The notes: generated from the sequence alone by a model not told the origin. A stretch of 41,262 bases of DNA from Azonexaceae bacterium (GCA_009469675.1 SSSZ01000032.1:1-41262), one strand, 5' to 3'; shown: positions 26,709-35,793, counted from the first letter of the stretch. Translations and numbers: made by a program.

Positions 26709-27683
26709 AGGGCGGGGCAGGCGCAGATTGAGCGCCAGGGTGGCGGTGAGCAGCGCCGCCGCCCCCAGGTTGTGGGCCACCGCCAGGGGCAGGGGCAAGG
26801 AGAGCAGGACATTGGCGATGCCAAGGCCGATCTGCAGGGCGAGCAGGGCGAGCAGCAAGACCCCCCAGCGCCGCCACGCCGGGCGTACCAGAAGGGCTGC
26901 AGCGAGCCCGCCGACAATCAAGGCCACCGCCGCGGCGCCCAGGCGGTGGACCCAGTGGATGGCGGTGAGCGCCTCGTGAGACAGCAGGGTGCCCGCGGCG
27001 GTATACCCGAGTTCCCGGTGCAGGGTGAAGGCCGCGGCGAAATCCATGTCCGGCCGCCAGACGCCATGGCAGGTCGGGAAATCGGGGCAGGCGAGGGCGG
27101 CGTAATTGCTGCTCACCCAGCCGCCCAGGGCGATCTGGCCGGCCACCGCGACGAGGGCCAGGAGCGCCAGGGGGCGCAGGACGCCGGCGGCATCCCGGGC
27201 CCGGGTGCCGGCGCCGTCCAGGGCCAGCCAGACGAGGAGCGCCAGGGTGGTCATGCCGCCCAGCAGATGGGCCGTCACCACCATTGGCTTGAGAAGGAGG
27301 GTGACCGTCCACATCCCGAGCAGCGCCTGGAAGCCGACGATTCCCAGTAGTGCCGTGGGCAGCACCGGCGAGGCCGCTCGGCGGACGGCGGTGCGCCAGG
27401 AGAGAATGCAGATGGCGAGAATGAGAAGGCCGAGGGTGCCGGCGAAATAACGATGGACCATTTCCTTCCAGGCCTTGGCCGTTTCCACCGGCTTGCCGGG
27501 AAAAGCCAGGGCAGCGGCGGACTGCTCGTGGGCCTGGGCGGGAACGCCGACGAGATGGCCGTAGCACCCCGGCCAGTCGGGGCAGCCCAGGCCGGCGTCG
27601 GAAAGGCGGACGTAGGCGCCCAGGGCGACGACGCCGAAGGCGAGGCAGGTGGCGGCGAGGATGAGCAGGCGGCGCAGCGACAT
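26628..27683 (-). CDS. ctaA: Heme A synthase CtaA (COX15 family)
   Basis: CtaA oxidises the C8 methyl of heme O to a formyl group, giving heme A for the oxidase. The 351 residues comprise about eight membrane helices in two repeats, with heme-ligand histidines in EMVHRYFAG, TAHLLGG, AIHWVHR and AVAHNLG, and the loop cysteine pairs CPDWPGC and CPDFPTC. The ATG overlaps the ctaB stop (TGATG). The final 27 residues lie antisense to the mpl 3' end and look like a read-on tail. Confidence 0.95.
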   Translation of the reverse strand: MSLRRLLILAATCLAFGVVALGAYVRLSDAGLGCPDWPGCYGHLVGVPAQAHEQSAAALAFPGKPVETAKAWKEMVHRYFAGTLGLLILAICILSWRTAVRRAASPVLPTALLGIVGFQALLGMWTVTLLLKPMVVTAHLLGGMTTLALLVWLALDGAGTRARDAAGVLRPLALLALVAVAGQIALGGWVSSNYAALACPDFPTCHGVWRPDMDFAAAFTLHRELGYTAAGTLLSHEALTAIHWVHRLGAAAVALIVGGLAAALLVRPAWRRWGVLLLALLALQIGLGIANVLLSLPLPLAVAHNLGAAALLTATLALNLRLPRPSPGQAGEKLAVNAAKAAVAHDQNVIA

Positions 27684-28576
27684 CAGGCGATGAGGCGATC
27701 GGCGAAGAGGGCGGCGAAAAGCAGGGTGAGGTAGAGGATCGAATAACGGAAGGTCTTTTTCGCCAGGGCATCGCTGTATCGGCGGCAAAGGGCGATGGCG
27801 TAGGCCAGGAAGCCGAGATCGAGGAGGGCGATCGCCGCCAGATAGAACCAGCCGCTCATGCCCAGGGAGATGGGGATGAGGCTGGCGGCGGCGAGCATCA
27901 CGGTGTACATCAGGATGTGCTGGCAGGTGAATTCGACGCCGTGAATGACGGGCAGCATGGGCAGGCCGGCCTTGGCGTAGTCGTCGCGGCGGTAGCAGGC
28001 CAAGGCCCAGAAGTGGGGCGGAGTCCACAGGAAGATGATGAGGAAAAGGACCAGGGGTTCGGCCGACACCTGGCCGGTCATCGCCGTCCAGCCGAGCAGC
28101 GGCGGCATGGCGCCGGAGGCGCCGCCGATGACGATGTTCATGGGTGTCGCCGGCTTGAGGACGAGGGTGTAGATGATGGCGTAGCCGAGAAAGGTGGCGA
28201 GGGTCAGCCACATGGTCAGGTCGTTGATGAAGGTGTGGAGCAGCCACAGTCCGGCGGCGCCGACCAGGGTGGCGAGGCTGATCGTCTCGATGGTAGAAAT
28301 CTCCCCCCGGGCGGTGGCCCGCCAGCGGGTGCGCGCCATGCGGGCGTCCACCGTGCGCTCCACCAGGCAGTTGAGCGCTGCCGCCGAAAACGCTACCAGG
28401 GCGATTCCCAGGGACGCCACGAGGAAGCGCAAAAGGGGCGGAAAACCTGGGGTTGCCAGGAACATGCCGATCATGGCGGTAAACACGATGAGGCTGTTGA
28501 CCCGCGGCTTGCACAGGTGGGAGAAGGCCTTGAGGCGTTGGCCGAGGGTCAGCGGCGAAGTGGCGGCGGCGTGCAT
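27683..28576 (-). CDS. ctaB: Protoheme IX farnesyltransferase CtaB (heme O synthase)
   Basis: CtaB adds a farnesyl group to heme B, making heme O. The 297 residues form a polytopic UbiA-fold prenyltransferase with the N-terminal [18 protein letters not shown] motif (diphosphate/Mg binding) and the second motif [15 protein letters not shown]. It is coupled to ctaA downstream and follows the Sco-like gene by 21 bp. All expected helices appear to be present. Confidence 0.96.
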   Translation of the reverse strand: MHAAATSPLTLGQRLKAFSHLCKPRVNSLIVFTAMIGMFLATPGFPPLLRFLVASLGIALVAFSAAALNCLVERTVDARMARTRWRATARGEISTIETISLATLVGAAGLWLLHTFINDLTMWLTLATFLGYAIIYTLVLKPATPMNIVIGGASGAMPPLLGWTAMTGQVSAEPLVLFLIIFLWTPPHFWALACYRRDDYAKAGLPMLPVIHGVEFTCQHILMYTVMLAAASLIPISLGMSGWFYLAAIALLDLGFLAYAIALCRRYSDALAKKTFRYSILYLTLLFAALFADRLIA

Positions 28577-28597
28577 GGTGGTCCTTCCGGGGGGTAA

Positions 28598-29182
28598 TCA
28601 GCCGGTCCAGGCAAATTTCAAGAGGCGGTCGAGGTCGGTACGGACATCCTTGGCCGAGACCTCCGAGCCGTAGCGAAGAATCAGGTTGCCCTGGGGGTCA
28701 GCGACGTAGAGCCGAGGGGCGGTTGCGGCGGCAAAAACGGGGGGCCAGGCGGCGGCCGGAGCGGCGACGAGCAGGTCGGGCTGGGCCTGGCGGGCGGCGC
28801 TGACGGCCGGGTCGGCGGCGTCGGCGGCGAGGACGAGACGGCGCAGGCGGCCCATCTCCTTGTTGAGCGACACCTGGATGCGCCGCATTTCGTCGATGCG
28901 GGTGGCGCAGGCCGGATCGCAGGCGCCGGGGACGGCCAGGACGAGAAGCCATTTGCCGCCCGTTTCTCCCGCCGCGAGCGGCTCTCCGCCGGGGGTGGCG
29001 AAGGCGGCGAAAGGCAGCGCCGCGGGGGGCTGCAGCAATTCGCCCCGATTACCCGCCCGGCCGGGTTGCCAGCCGGAGAAATACAGGCCGGCGCCGAGGG
29101 CGAAGGGCAGCATCAGGGCGCCCACCACCAGGGCCAGGGTGCGGCGGCTTGATTGGGGGGAGGGCATGGCGACGGCGTTCAT
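28598..29182 (-). CDS. Membrane-anchored Sco/thioredoxin-like protein of the oxidase cluster
   Basis: The 194 residues have one N-terminal transmembrane helix (LALVVGALMLPFALGAGLYF) and a periplasmic domain with PGACDPACATR. That CxxxC is spaced like the copper-binding pair of Sco proteins. The domain ends with a Sco-like PQGNLILRYG strand. No obvious Sco histidine is present, so it may assist oxidase assembly in another way. It overlaps the surf1 stop by 4 bp and precedes ctaB, an arrangement seen in other betaproteobacterial oxidase clusters. Confidence 0.75.
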   Translation of the reverse strand: MNAVAMPSPQSSRRTLALVVGALMLPFALGAGLYFSGWQPGRAGNRGELLQPPAALPFAAFATPGGEPLAAGETGGKWLLVLAVPGACDPACATRIDEMRRIQVSLNKEMGRLRRLVLAADAADPAVSAARQAQPDLLVAAPAAAWPPVFAAATAPRLYVADPQGNLILRYGSEVSAKDVRTDLDRLLKFAWTG

Positions 29183-29946
29183 GGGCGGCGCAACAGGAAC
29201 CACGCCCAGATGCCGATGCTGCTGGCAGCGAAGCCGAACCACTGGAGGGCGTAGCTCAGGTGTTTGTCGGCGCGCTCGTCGGGGCGCGGCCAGTCGCGAA
29301 CGAAGCCGCCGGCGGCTTCCGGGTCGAGCTGAATGACCACCGGTTGCAACGGGTGGGGCGACGTACTCCGGAAGCGTTCGAGATCGAGGTTTTGCCACAC
29401 GGGTTCCCAGCCGGTGGCGGGCTGGGCGGCGAGGGTGAAGAAGCGCTGGGGGGGGACGACAGCGATGCCGGTGACCTCGACGGAGCCGGCCGGAACCGGG
29501 GCCTCGGGGCGGCGGGCGTGGTCCCCGGGGGCGGGAACCCAGCCCCGATTGACGAGGACTCGGAGGTCGCTGCCGGCGAGTTTCAGGGGGGTGACCACAT
29601 GGTAGCCGGCCCGCTCCTGATGGGTGCGGTTGTCGATCAGGATCTGGCGGTCGGCGTCGTATTCACCTTGCAGCAGAAGGTGGCGGTAGCGTAGCGATTC
29701 GGCGGCGACCGGTGTGCCTGGCATGGTGACCAGGGCGCTCCGGCTGCGGGCGTCGAGTTCGGCCTGGAGGGTGGTCTTGGCGTCCCATTTGCGCCACTGC
29801 CAGAGTCCGAGGGAAACAAAAACGGCAACCAGAACGGCAAGCAGCAGTCCACCCCAGAGGGCCACCGCCCGGCGACTAACCCTTGCGGGCTCCCGGGCGG
29901 GGCGCGCATACTCGCCGCCTGGCCGGTTTTCCCGAGGGTTCGCCAT
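29179..29946 (-). CDS. SURF1-family cytochrome oxidase assembly protein
   Basis: SURF1 aids heme A insertion into subunit I. The 255 residues have the two-helix topology: LWGGLLLAVLVAVFVSLGLWQWRKWDAK at the N-terminus and YALQWFGFAASSIGIWAWFLL at the C-terminus. Between them are the family blocks LLLQGEYDADRQILIDNR, GYHVVTPLKL and VLVNRGWVPAP. The start is uncertain: ATG at 29946 overlaps the divergent DUF2909 ATG by two bases, and in-frame ATGs at 29982 and 29985 would extend further into that gene. Confidence 0.93.
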   Translation of the reverse strand: MANPRENRPGGEYARPAREPARVSRRAVALWGGLLLAVLVAVFVSLGLWQWRKWDAKTTLQAELDARSRSALVTMPGTPVAAESLRYRHLLLQGEYDADRQILIDNRTHQERAGYHVVTPLKLAGSDLRVLVNRGWVPAPGDHARRPEAPVPAGSVEVTGIAVVPPQRFFTLAAQPATGWEPVWQNLDLERFRSTSPHPLQPVVIQLDPEAAGGFVRDWPRPDERADKHLSYALQWFGFAASSIGIWAWFLLRRP

Positions 29947-30145
29947 GCTCAAGACGCTGGTTGTTTTTATGCTGTTGCTCATCATCGGCAGCCTGTTTTC
30001 CGGGCTCTTTTTCCTTTACCGCGACCACGGCGCCGGCCAGCGCACGGTGCGGGCGCTGACCTGGCGCATCGGACTGTCGCTTGCGGTCTTCATCATTTTG
30101 CTGGCGGGCCTGCGGTTCGGCTTGATTCCCGGCTACAGCCAGTAG
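29945..30145 (+). CDS. DUF2909 twin-transmembrane protein
   Basis: This 66-residue membrane protein has two helices (TLVVFMLLLIIGSLFSGLFFLY and IGLSLAVFIILLAGLRFGLI) joined by a short basic loop. Function is unknown. It is the only plus-strand gene within the oxidase cluster: its ATG overlaps the surf1 ATG and its 3' end runs 13 bp into ctaE. GAGGG seven bases upstream supports the start. Any promoter must lie inside surf1. Its position points to a role near cytochrome oxidase, which is inference. Confidence 0.88.
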   Translation: MLKTLVVFMLLLIIGSLFSGLFFLYRDHGAGQRTVRALTWRIGLSLAVFIILLAGLRFGLIPGYSQ

Positions 30146-31005
30146 ACGAGGACAAAGAGCAGCAGCCAGACGACATCGACGAAGTGCCAGTACCAGGCGA
30201 CGCCTTCGAAGGCGAAATGGCGCTCGGAATCGAAATGGCCCTTGAGGCAGCGGAGCAGGATCACGGTCAGCATGATGGCCCCCAGGGTGACATGGAAGCC
30301 GTGGAAGCCGGTGAGCATGAAGAAGGTCGCCCCGTAGGCGCCGGCGCCCAGGGTGAGGCCCAGTTCGGTGTAGGCGTGGTAGTACTCGTAGGCCTGGAAG
30401 CCGAGGAAGATGAATCCCAGAAGAACCGTTGCCGCCAACCCGAGGTTGAGGTGAAGGCGGTTGTTCTTCAGCAGCGCCCAGTGGGCCCAGGTCACCGTGA
30501 CGCCGGAAGAGAGCAGCAGCGCCGTGTTGATGGCCGGGATACCCCAGGCGCCCATCGGCGTGAATTCCGGTCCCTTCGGCCCGCTCGACGGCCAGGCGCC
30601 GGTAAAACCCGGGTAGAGGGTGACGCCGTGTTCGGCCACCATGTTGCCCAGTTCCGGGACCGAGATGATGCGGACGTAGTAGAGGGCCCCGAAGAAGGCG
30701 GCGAAGAACATGACTTCCGAGGCGATGAACCAGATCATGCCGTAGCGGAAGGATTTGTCTTCCCAGGCCCGGTAGTCGCCGCCCTGGGATTCGGCGATGA
30801 CTTTGCCGAACCAGCCGAAAAGCACGTAGATGATGACGGCGGCGCCGGCGATCATCACCCAGGGGCCCGGCGCGAAGCCGTTCATCTTGAGGATAAAGCC
30901 CAGAGCCAGCAGGAACATCCCGCCGGAAAGAATAAAGGGATAGATGCTCGGCTGCGGTACGAAATAGTGATGGCTGTGAGCGGTCTGTGCGGCGCTGGTG
31001 GTCAT
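30133..31005 (-). CDS. ctaE: Cytochrome c oxidase subunit III
   Basis: Subunit III stabilises the aa3-type oxidase. The 290 residues have the usual seven membrane helices, with SEVMFFAAFFGALYYVR, the AINTALLLSSGVTVTWAHWAL block, GFHGFHVTLGAIML and the C-terminal AWYWHFVDVVWLLLF. Its ATG overlaps the ctaG stop by 4 bp, so it is coupled to ctaG. Its 3' end meets the opposing DUF2909 gene. Confidence 0.98.
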   Translation of the reverse strand: MTTSAAQTAHSHHYFVPQPSIYPFILSGGMFLLALGFILKMNGFAPGPWVMIAGAAVIIYVLFGWFGKVIAESQGGDYRAWEDKSFRYGMIWFIASEVMFFAAFFGALYYVRIISVPELGNMVAEHGVTLYPGFTGAWPSSGPKGPEFTPMGAWGIPAINTALLLSSGVTVTWAHWALLKNNRLHLNLGLAATVLLGFIFLGFQAYEYYHAYTELGLTLGAGAYGATFFMLTGFHGFHVTLGAIMLTVILLRCLKGHFDSERHFAFEGVAWYWHFVDVVWLLLFVLVYWL

Positions 31006-31613
31006 CGGGACTCCCGGGGGGTGGTGGGCGTCGGACTAGGTTTGTCGACGCTGAAAAATGCGTAGGAAAGAGTGATGTTGCGAATGTCTTTTGCGAGTTC
31101 CGGCTTGACGATGAAGGTCAGCGGCAGCTCGCGGGATTCGCCCGGCGCGAAGGTCTGCTGGGCGAAGCAGAAGCAGTCCAGTTTCTCGAAATGCTGGGCG
31201 GCCTGGCCGGGCGTCACGCTGGGGACGGCCTGGCCGACGATGGTGCGCTCCGAGGTGTTGCGCACCAGGTATTTGACCTGCTGCAGTTCCCCCGGATGGA
31301 GGTCGAGGCTGACGGTCAGGGGGCGCATATCCCAGGGCAGGCCGGGCATGACCGTGCCGGTGAATTCCACGGTCACCGTGCGCGTCGCGTCGATGCGCGA
31401 CGGCGCCCGGCTGGCGGCGGCCAGGCCGCCGACGCCGATACCGTCGCGGATCACCTTCTTGTCGCCGGTCTTGCCGTTGAAGCCGGTGGCTTCGCAGAGC
31501 ACGTTGTAGAGCGGCACCAGGGCGAAGCCGAAGGCAAAGGCGGCGGCAACCACGAGCACCAGCCGGCCGACAAGGCGGCCATGGCCAACGGGGGCGGGGT
31601 GGGCGTGATCCAT
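31002..31613 (-). CDS. ctaG: Cytochrome c oxidase assembly protein CtaG (Cox11-type)
   Basis: CtaG delivers copper to the CuB site of subunit I. The 203 residues show one N-terminal membrane helix (LVGRLVLVVAAAFAFGFALV), the YNVLCEATGFNGKT block, and the copper-binding CFCF motif in LDCFCFAQQTF, in a periplasmic domain. This is the Cox11 kind, not the unrelated multi-helix CtaG of Bacillus. It is coupled to ctaE and lies 2 bp after a 41-codon small assembly protein. Confidence 0.96.
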   Translation of the reverse strand: MDHAHPAPVGHGRLVGRLVLVVAAAFAFGFALVPLYNVLCEATGFNGKTGDKKVIRDGIGVGGLAAASRAPSRIDATRTVTVEFTGTVMPGLPWDMRPLTVSLDLHPGELQQVKYLVRNTSERTIVGQAVPSVTPGQAAQHFEKLDCFCFAQQTFAPGESRELPLTFIVKPELAKDIRNITLSYAFFSVDKPSPTPTTPRESR

Positions 31614-31615
31614 GG

Positions 31616-31741
31616 TCAGCGCTTGATGAACAGGCCGATCAGGTAGAGCGCCAGGACCGCCGCTCCCAGCAGCCAGGCGAGACGGCGGGCGGAGGCCCGG
31701 CGCCGCGCCAGCTCCTCGGGGGCGAAGGGAGAATCGGCCAT
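31616..31741 (-). CDS. Cytochrome oxidase small assembly protein (41 residues)
   Basis: This tiny frame begins MADSPFAPEELARRRASARR and continues as one transmembrane helix (LAWLLGAAVLALYLIGLFI) ending KR. Proteins of this size and shape sit between ctaD and ctaG in many proteobacterial oxidase clusters and are annotated as small assembly proteins. Here only 2 bp separate it from ctaD on one side and ctaG on the other. Identification rests on position, topology and recalled similarity. Confidence 0.8.
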   Translation of the reverse strand: MADSPFAPEELARRRASARRLAWLLGAAVLALYLIGLFIKR

Positions 31742-31743
31742 GC

Positions 31744-33336
31744 CTACTTGATCTCCGGCTGGGTTTCCCAGCTATGGTAGGGCGGCGGGGACGGCAGCTG
31801 CCATTCGAGGCCCTCGGCGCTCTCCCACACCTGGTCCTTGGCCTTTTCGCCGCCCTTGACGCAGCGCCAGATATTGTAGGCGAAGAGCAGTTGGGAAAAG
31901 CCGAGGATGAAGGCGCCCACCGTCGAGATGGCGTTGAATTCGGCGAACTGCAGGGCGTAATCGGGAATGCGCCGGGGCATGCCGGCCAGACCGAGGAAGA
32001 ACTGGGGCATGAAGGTCAGGTTGAAGGACACCACGGTCAGCCAGAAATGCCACTTGCCCAGGGTTTCGCTGTACATGTGGCCGGTCCACTTGGGCAGCCA
32101 GTAATACACCCCGGTCATCACCCCCATGATGCCGCCGGCGAAGAGGGCGTAGTGGAAGTGGGCGACGACGAAATAACTGTGGTGGTACTGGGCGTCCGCC
32201 GCCACGTCGGCAAGCACCAGGCCGGTGAGGCCGGCCATGCCGAAGAGGACGATGAAACCCAGGGCGAAGAGCATGGGCGTCTCGAAGCTCATGGCGCCGC
32301 GCCACATGGTGGCGATCCAGCAGAAGAAAAGCACGGCCAGGGGCAGCGAAATCGACATGGTGCTGAACATGAAGTAGATCAGCGCCGGTACCGGCATGCC
32401 CACGGTGAAGAAATGGTGGGCCCAGACGATCACCGACAGGACGCCGATGGCGATGAAGCTGTAGACCTGGGCGGTGTAGCCGTAGGTCGGCTTGCGGCTG
32501 AAGGTGGAGAGCACGTGGGGCATGAGGCCCCACACCGGCAGCAGCAGGATGTACACCTCGGGGTGGCCGAAGAACCAGAAAAGGTGCTGGAAGAGGATGG
32601 GGTCGCCGCCGCCGGCCGCGTTGAAGAAATGGGTGCCGAAATGGCGGTCGGTGAGGAGCATGGTCACCGCCCCGGCCAGGACCGGAATGGTGGCGATCAG
32701 GAGGAAGGCGGTAATCAGCCAGCCCCAGGCGAACAGGGGCAGCTTCATCATGGTCATCCCCGGTGCCCGCAGGTTGAAGATGGTGACGATGATGTTGATC
32801 GACCCCATGATCGACGACACCCCCAGGATATGGACGGCAAAGATGGCGAAATCGACGCCGATGCCGCCCTGCACCGAGAGCGGCGCGTAGAAGGTCCAGC
32901 CGGTGGCGATGGCGCCGTCGCCGATGCCGAACAGGGCCAGGGTGAAGGGCAGGGTGAGCAGGATGGCGGCCGGCGGCAGCAGCCAGAAGCCCCAGTTGTT
33001 GAGGCGGGGGAGCGCCATGTCGGGGGCGCCGATCATGAGGGGCAGCATCCAGTTGGCAAACCCCGTCGCCGCGGGCATGAGGGCGGCGAAGATCATGACC
33101 AGGGCGTGGACGCCGATGAGCTGGTTGAAGAACTCCGGTTGCATCAATTGCAGGCCGGGCTGGAAGAGCTCGGCCCGCACGGCCAGGATCATGATGCCGC
33201 CGACGAAGAACATGATGAGGGCGAAGGTCAGGTACATCGTGCCGATGTCCTTGTGGTTCGTCGTGGTCAGCCAGCGCAGGATGCCGCTCGGATGATGTTC
33301 GTGGTGTTCGCCGGGATGGGTGGTGGCTACGCTCAT
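31744..33336 (-). CDS. ctaD: Cytochrome c oxidase subunit I
   Basis: This is the catalytic subunit, carrying heme a and the heme a3-CuB centre, reducing O2 and pumping protons. The 530 residues with 12 helices include WLTTTNHKDIGTMY, MPAATGFANWMLPLMIGAPD with the D-channel aspartate, GGGDPILFQHLFWFFGHPEVYI with the D-channel glutamate and the cross-linked His-Tyr, the HHFFTVGM CuB ligands, and HFHYALFAGG with heme ligands. The HPEVY glutamate marks an A1-type oxidase. It starts 10 bp after ctaC. Confidence 0.99.
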   Translation of the reverse strand: MSVATTHPGEHHEHHPSGILRWLTTTNHKDIGTMYLTFALIMFFVGGIMILAVRAELFQPGLQLMQPEFFNQLIGVHALVMIFAALMPAATGFANWMLPLMIGAPDMALPRLNNWGFWLLPPAAILLTLPFTLALFGIGDGAIATGWTFYAPLSVQGGIGVDFAIFAVHILGVSSIMGSINIIVTIFNLRAPGMTMMKLPLFAWGWLITAFLLIATIPVLAGAVTMLLTDRHFGTHFFNAAGGGDPILFQHLFWFFGHPEVYILLLPVWGLMPHVLSTFSRKPTYGYTAQVYSFIAIGVLSVIVWAHHFFTVGMPVPALIYFMFSTMSISLPLAVLFFCWIATMWRGAMSFETPMLFALGFIVLFGMAGLTGLVLADVAADAQYHHSYFVVAHFHYALFAGGIMGVMTGVYYWLPKWTGHMYSETLGKWHFWLTVVSFNLTFMPQFFLGLAGMPRRIPDYALQFAEFNAISTVGAFILGFSQLLFAYNIWRCVKGGEKAKDQVWESAEGLEWQLPSPPPYHSWETQPEIK

Positions 33337-33346
33337 TCGTCGTCTC

Positions 33347-34516
33347 CTAACGCAAAGCCTTGATTTGGGCGGGTTGGACCATGTCGCCCATGGTGTTGCC
33401 GAAATTGTTCCGCTCGAAGGTAATCACAGCTGCGAGTTCGACGTCGGACAAGGTGTTCTTGAACGCCTGCATGGCGGTGTTGGCCTTGCCGTGCAGCACC
33501 CGGTCCACGTGGCTGTCCTTGATGAGCTTGCCATCCTTGGTCTGCCATTCGGAGTTGCACAGCGGGCTGCCGGCAAGCGCCGGGAAGGCGTTGGGAATGC
33601 CCTGGCCGTTGGCCTGGTGGCAGGAGACGCACTGCTTGTCGTAGACCTCCTTACCCTTGGCCATCAACTCGTCCTTGCTCCAGGTGCGGTCGCCGCTGCC
33701 CGCCGCCGCGGCGGCTTCTGCCTTTTTCTTGTCGAGCCAGGCGAGGTATTCGGGTTCCGGCACGGCGTGGACGACCACCGGCATGAAGCCGTGGTCTTTG
33801 CCGCACAGCTCGGCGCACTGGCCGCGGTAGGTTCCGGGCTTTTCGATCTGCACCCAGGTTTCCCGCAGAAAGCCGGGAATGGCATCGCGCTTGACGCCGA
33901 ACTGGGGCACCCACCAGGTGTGGATGACGTCGGTGGAGGTCAGCAGGACCCGCACCTTCTTGCCCACCGGCAGGACCACCGGATTGTCGACTTCAAGCAG
34001 ATAGTTCTCGCCCTTGGCCGCGGCATTGCTGATCTGTTCGCGGGGGGTGGACATGGTGCTGACGAACTTGACCCCGGACTCGGGATATTCGTACTGCCAC
34101 TTCCACTGCATGCCGGTGACCTTCAAGACCATGTCGGCCTTGGTCTTGGTGTCTTCCATCTCGATGATGGCATGCACCGCCGGAATGCCCATCAGCACGA
34201 AGTCGATGAAGAGCAGGATGGCGAAGGGCAGGAGCGCCCAGAACCACTGCAGGCCGCCCTTGGGGCCGGTGAATTTGGCCGGCTGGTGCCCGGTGCTCTT
34301 CCGGTGCTTGACCATCGAATAGATCATGATGGCGAAGACGACCACGAACAGCGCCGTGATGATGAGCATGAACTCGTTGTGGATCTTCAGCGTGTCGCGG
34401 GCGATGGGCGTGACCGGCTCGGGGAAGTTCCACGAATAGTCAGCCCGGGCGAGCGCGGGGAGAGCCAATAACGTCCACAGCGACTGGCGCAGGAACTGGC
34501 GAACAAAAGTCTTCAA
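33347..34516 (-). CDS. ctaC: Cytochrome c oxidase subunit II with fused C-terminal cytochrome c domain
   Basis: Subunit II accepts electrons at CuA. The 389 residues have a signal peptide (KTFVRQFLRQSLWTLLALPALARA), two helices, and the CuA site with CAELCGKDHGFM and the upstream HTWWVPQFG histidine. A C-terminal heme c domain carries CVSCH, and the distal methionine is probably in NTAMQAF. The fusion makes this a caa3-like oxidase. I chose the TTG at 34516 because AAGGAGG lies six bases upstream and a signal peptide follows directly; an ATG at 34558 would put 14 charged residues before it. Confidence 0.95.
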   Translation of the reverse strand: MKTFVRQFLRQSLWTLLALPALARADYSWNFPEPVTPIARDTLKIHNEFMLIITALFVVVFAIMIYSMVKHRKSTGHQPAKFTGPKGGLQWFWALLPFAILLFIDFVLMGIPAVHAIIEMEDTKTKADMVLKVTGMQWKWQYEYPESGVKFVSTMSTPREQISNAAAKGENYLLEVDNPVVLPVGKKVRVLLTSTDVIHTWWVPQFGVKRDAIPGFLRETWVQIEKPGTYRGQCAELCGKDHGFMPVVVHAVPEPEYLAWLDKKKAEAAAAAGSGDRTWSKDELMAKGKEVYDKQCVSCHQANGQGIPNAFPALAGSPLCNSEWQTKDGKLIKDSHVDRVLHGKANTAMQAFKNTLSDVELAAVITFERNNFGNTMGDMVQPAQIKALR

Positions 34517-34561
34517 GCAACCCTCCTTAGGTCGATCGATTTTCTTGATTTGTTGCATGGA

Positions 34562-35035
34562 TCAGAGGCCGAACGATTTCCTCAATTCGACCGCCAGACG
34601 CTTTTTCTGCGCGCCGTCGAGCTGCCGGCCGATTTCCACCTCGCGGCCGTGGGAGCCGATGAAGAGGTGGATATCGCCCGATGCGACGGAGGTGGCGATG
34701 CGCAGACGCGCCCAGTAGGGATGGAATTCAAAATGCTCAACATGGCCACCGATGACCCGCTCGACCACAAGTTGCTGGTTGTTGCGGACAATTCTTTCTT
34801 GATCCCCGCGATGGCGCCGCAGGTAACGCAGCGCCATCCAAAGCGCGGCGATTTCTGCGCCGGCAAAAGGCAAAACAAGCCATGCGCCGGCCAGCGTGAA
34901 GCCGCAGGCGATGACCCCGGAAACGACAACGACCGCCCAGATCAGAAGGCGGCTGGAACAATCAGTTCGGGAAGAACAATAGGGATACGCGACCCAACTG
35001 GTGGTCGCGCCTTTGCCCATGGCAACCCCTGCCAT
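34562..35035 (-). CDS. DUF2244 membrane protein
   Basis: The 157 residues have two helices near the N-terminus (LLIWAVVVVSGVIACGFTLAGAWLVLPF) and a C-terminal domain with VERVIGGHVEHFEFHPYWARL and LFIGSHGREVEIGRQL, typical of DUF2244. Function is unknown. Members are often next to ctaC, as here, 45 bp upstream. It is divergent from the Sco gene across 72 bp of A/T-rich DNA where I found no convincing promoter on either strand. An internal ATG at 35020 is an alternative start. Confidence 0.85.
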   Translation of the reverse strand: MAGVAMGKGATTSWVAYPYCSSRTDCSSRLLIWAVVVVSGVIACGFTLAGAWLVLPFAGAEIAALWMALRYLRRHRGDQERIVRNNQQLVVERVIGGHVEHFEFHPYWARLRIATSVASGDIHLFIGSHGREVEIGRQLDGAQKKRLAVELRKSFGL

Positions 35036-35107
35036 TGGTGCCCCCCTTGTGAGAACATAATCTTGCCCTGAGAATCAAATTATTTGCAATAGTTCCCAAA
35101 ATTTTCC

Positions 35108-35692
35108 ATGCGCCGCCATCTGCTCCTCCTGTTGTCCTTGATCGTGCTTATCGCCGCCTGCGGGAGGTCGCCGGTGGCTTTCAAAAGCACCGACGTCACC
35201 GGCGCCGAATTCGGAACCCACCTGGCCCTCGCCGACCATCACGGAAAAATCCGCAGGCTGGAGGATTTCCGCGGTAAGGCGATCGTCCTCTTTTTCGGCT
35301 ATACCGCCTGCCCGGATGTTTGTCCGACGACGCTCGCCCGCTACGCCGAGGCGATGAAAGCCCTGGGGCCGAAAGCCGCGAAGGTACAGGTGCTGTTCGT
35401 TACCCTCGACCCGGAAAGAGACGACGCCGACCGGTTAAAGACTTTCGTCCCCTGGTTTCACCCCGATTTCATCGGCCTGCGTGGCAGCCCGGCGGAAATC
35501 GCGGCGACGGCCAAGGAATTTCGTGTCCATAGCGCGGTCAAAACAGTCGGTGGCGGCATGGGGTACGTTCTCGACCATTCGGCCGGCAGCTACGTTTTCG
35601 ATCCGGCCGGCCGGTTAAGGCTCTACGTGCGGGATACGGCAAGCGTGGCCGAGGTGGTCGCCGACCTGGAACTGCTCATCGCCGGGCATTGA
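35108..35692 (+). CDS. SCO1/SenC-type copper chaperone lipoprotein
   Basis: Sco proteins load copper into, or reduce, the CuA site of oxidase subunit II. The 194 residues start with a lipoprotein signal (LIVLIAAC, lipid-modified cysteine), then the thioredoxin-fold domain with copper cysteines in GYTACPDVCPTTL and the copper histidine in VLDHSAGSYVFD. Its place beside the oxidase cluster, in the divergent orientation, suits that role. Confidence 0.95.
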   Translation: MRRHLLLLLSLIVLIAACGRSPVAFKSTDVTGAEFGTHLALADHHGKIRRLEDFRGKAIVLFFGYTACPDVCPTTLARYAEAMKALGPKAAKVQVLFVTLDPERDDADRLKTFVPWFHPDFIGLRGSPAEIAATAKEFRVHSAVKTVGGGMGYVLDHSAGSYVFDPAGRLRLYVRDTASVAEVVADLELLIAGH

Positions 35693-35711
35693 GGGAGTCG
35701 CCCGGGTTCTC

Positions 35712-35732
35712 GGCTGCTGCTATGCAGCAGCC
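35712..35732 (+). terminator. Possible hairpin terminator after the Sco gene
   Basis: Perfect 9-bp arms GGCTGCTGC / GCAGCAGCC around a 3-base loop lie 20 bp beyond the Sco stop. No T-run follows, so this is a weak terminator candidate at best. Confidence 0.4.
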
Positions 35733-35793
35733 TGAAGGCCCTTGTTGGGCAGCCGTTGCGCCAGGTCAAGACGCTATTGCTTTTGCTGTGCAA

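Noticed and set aside
31774-33363. Plus-strand frame of about 529 codons over ctaD
   Set aside because: ctaD is unmistakable, and the antisense product is a histidine/glutamate-rich artefact of its codons.
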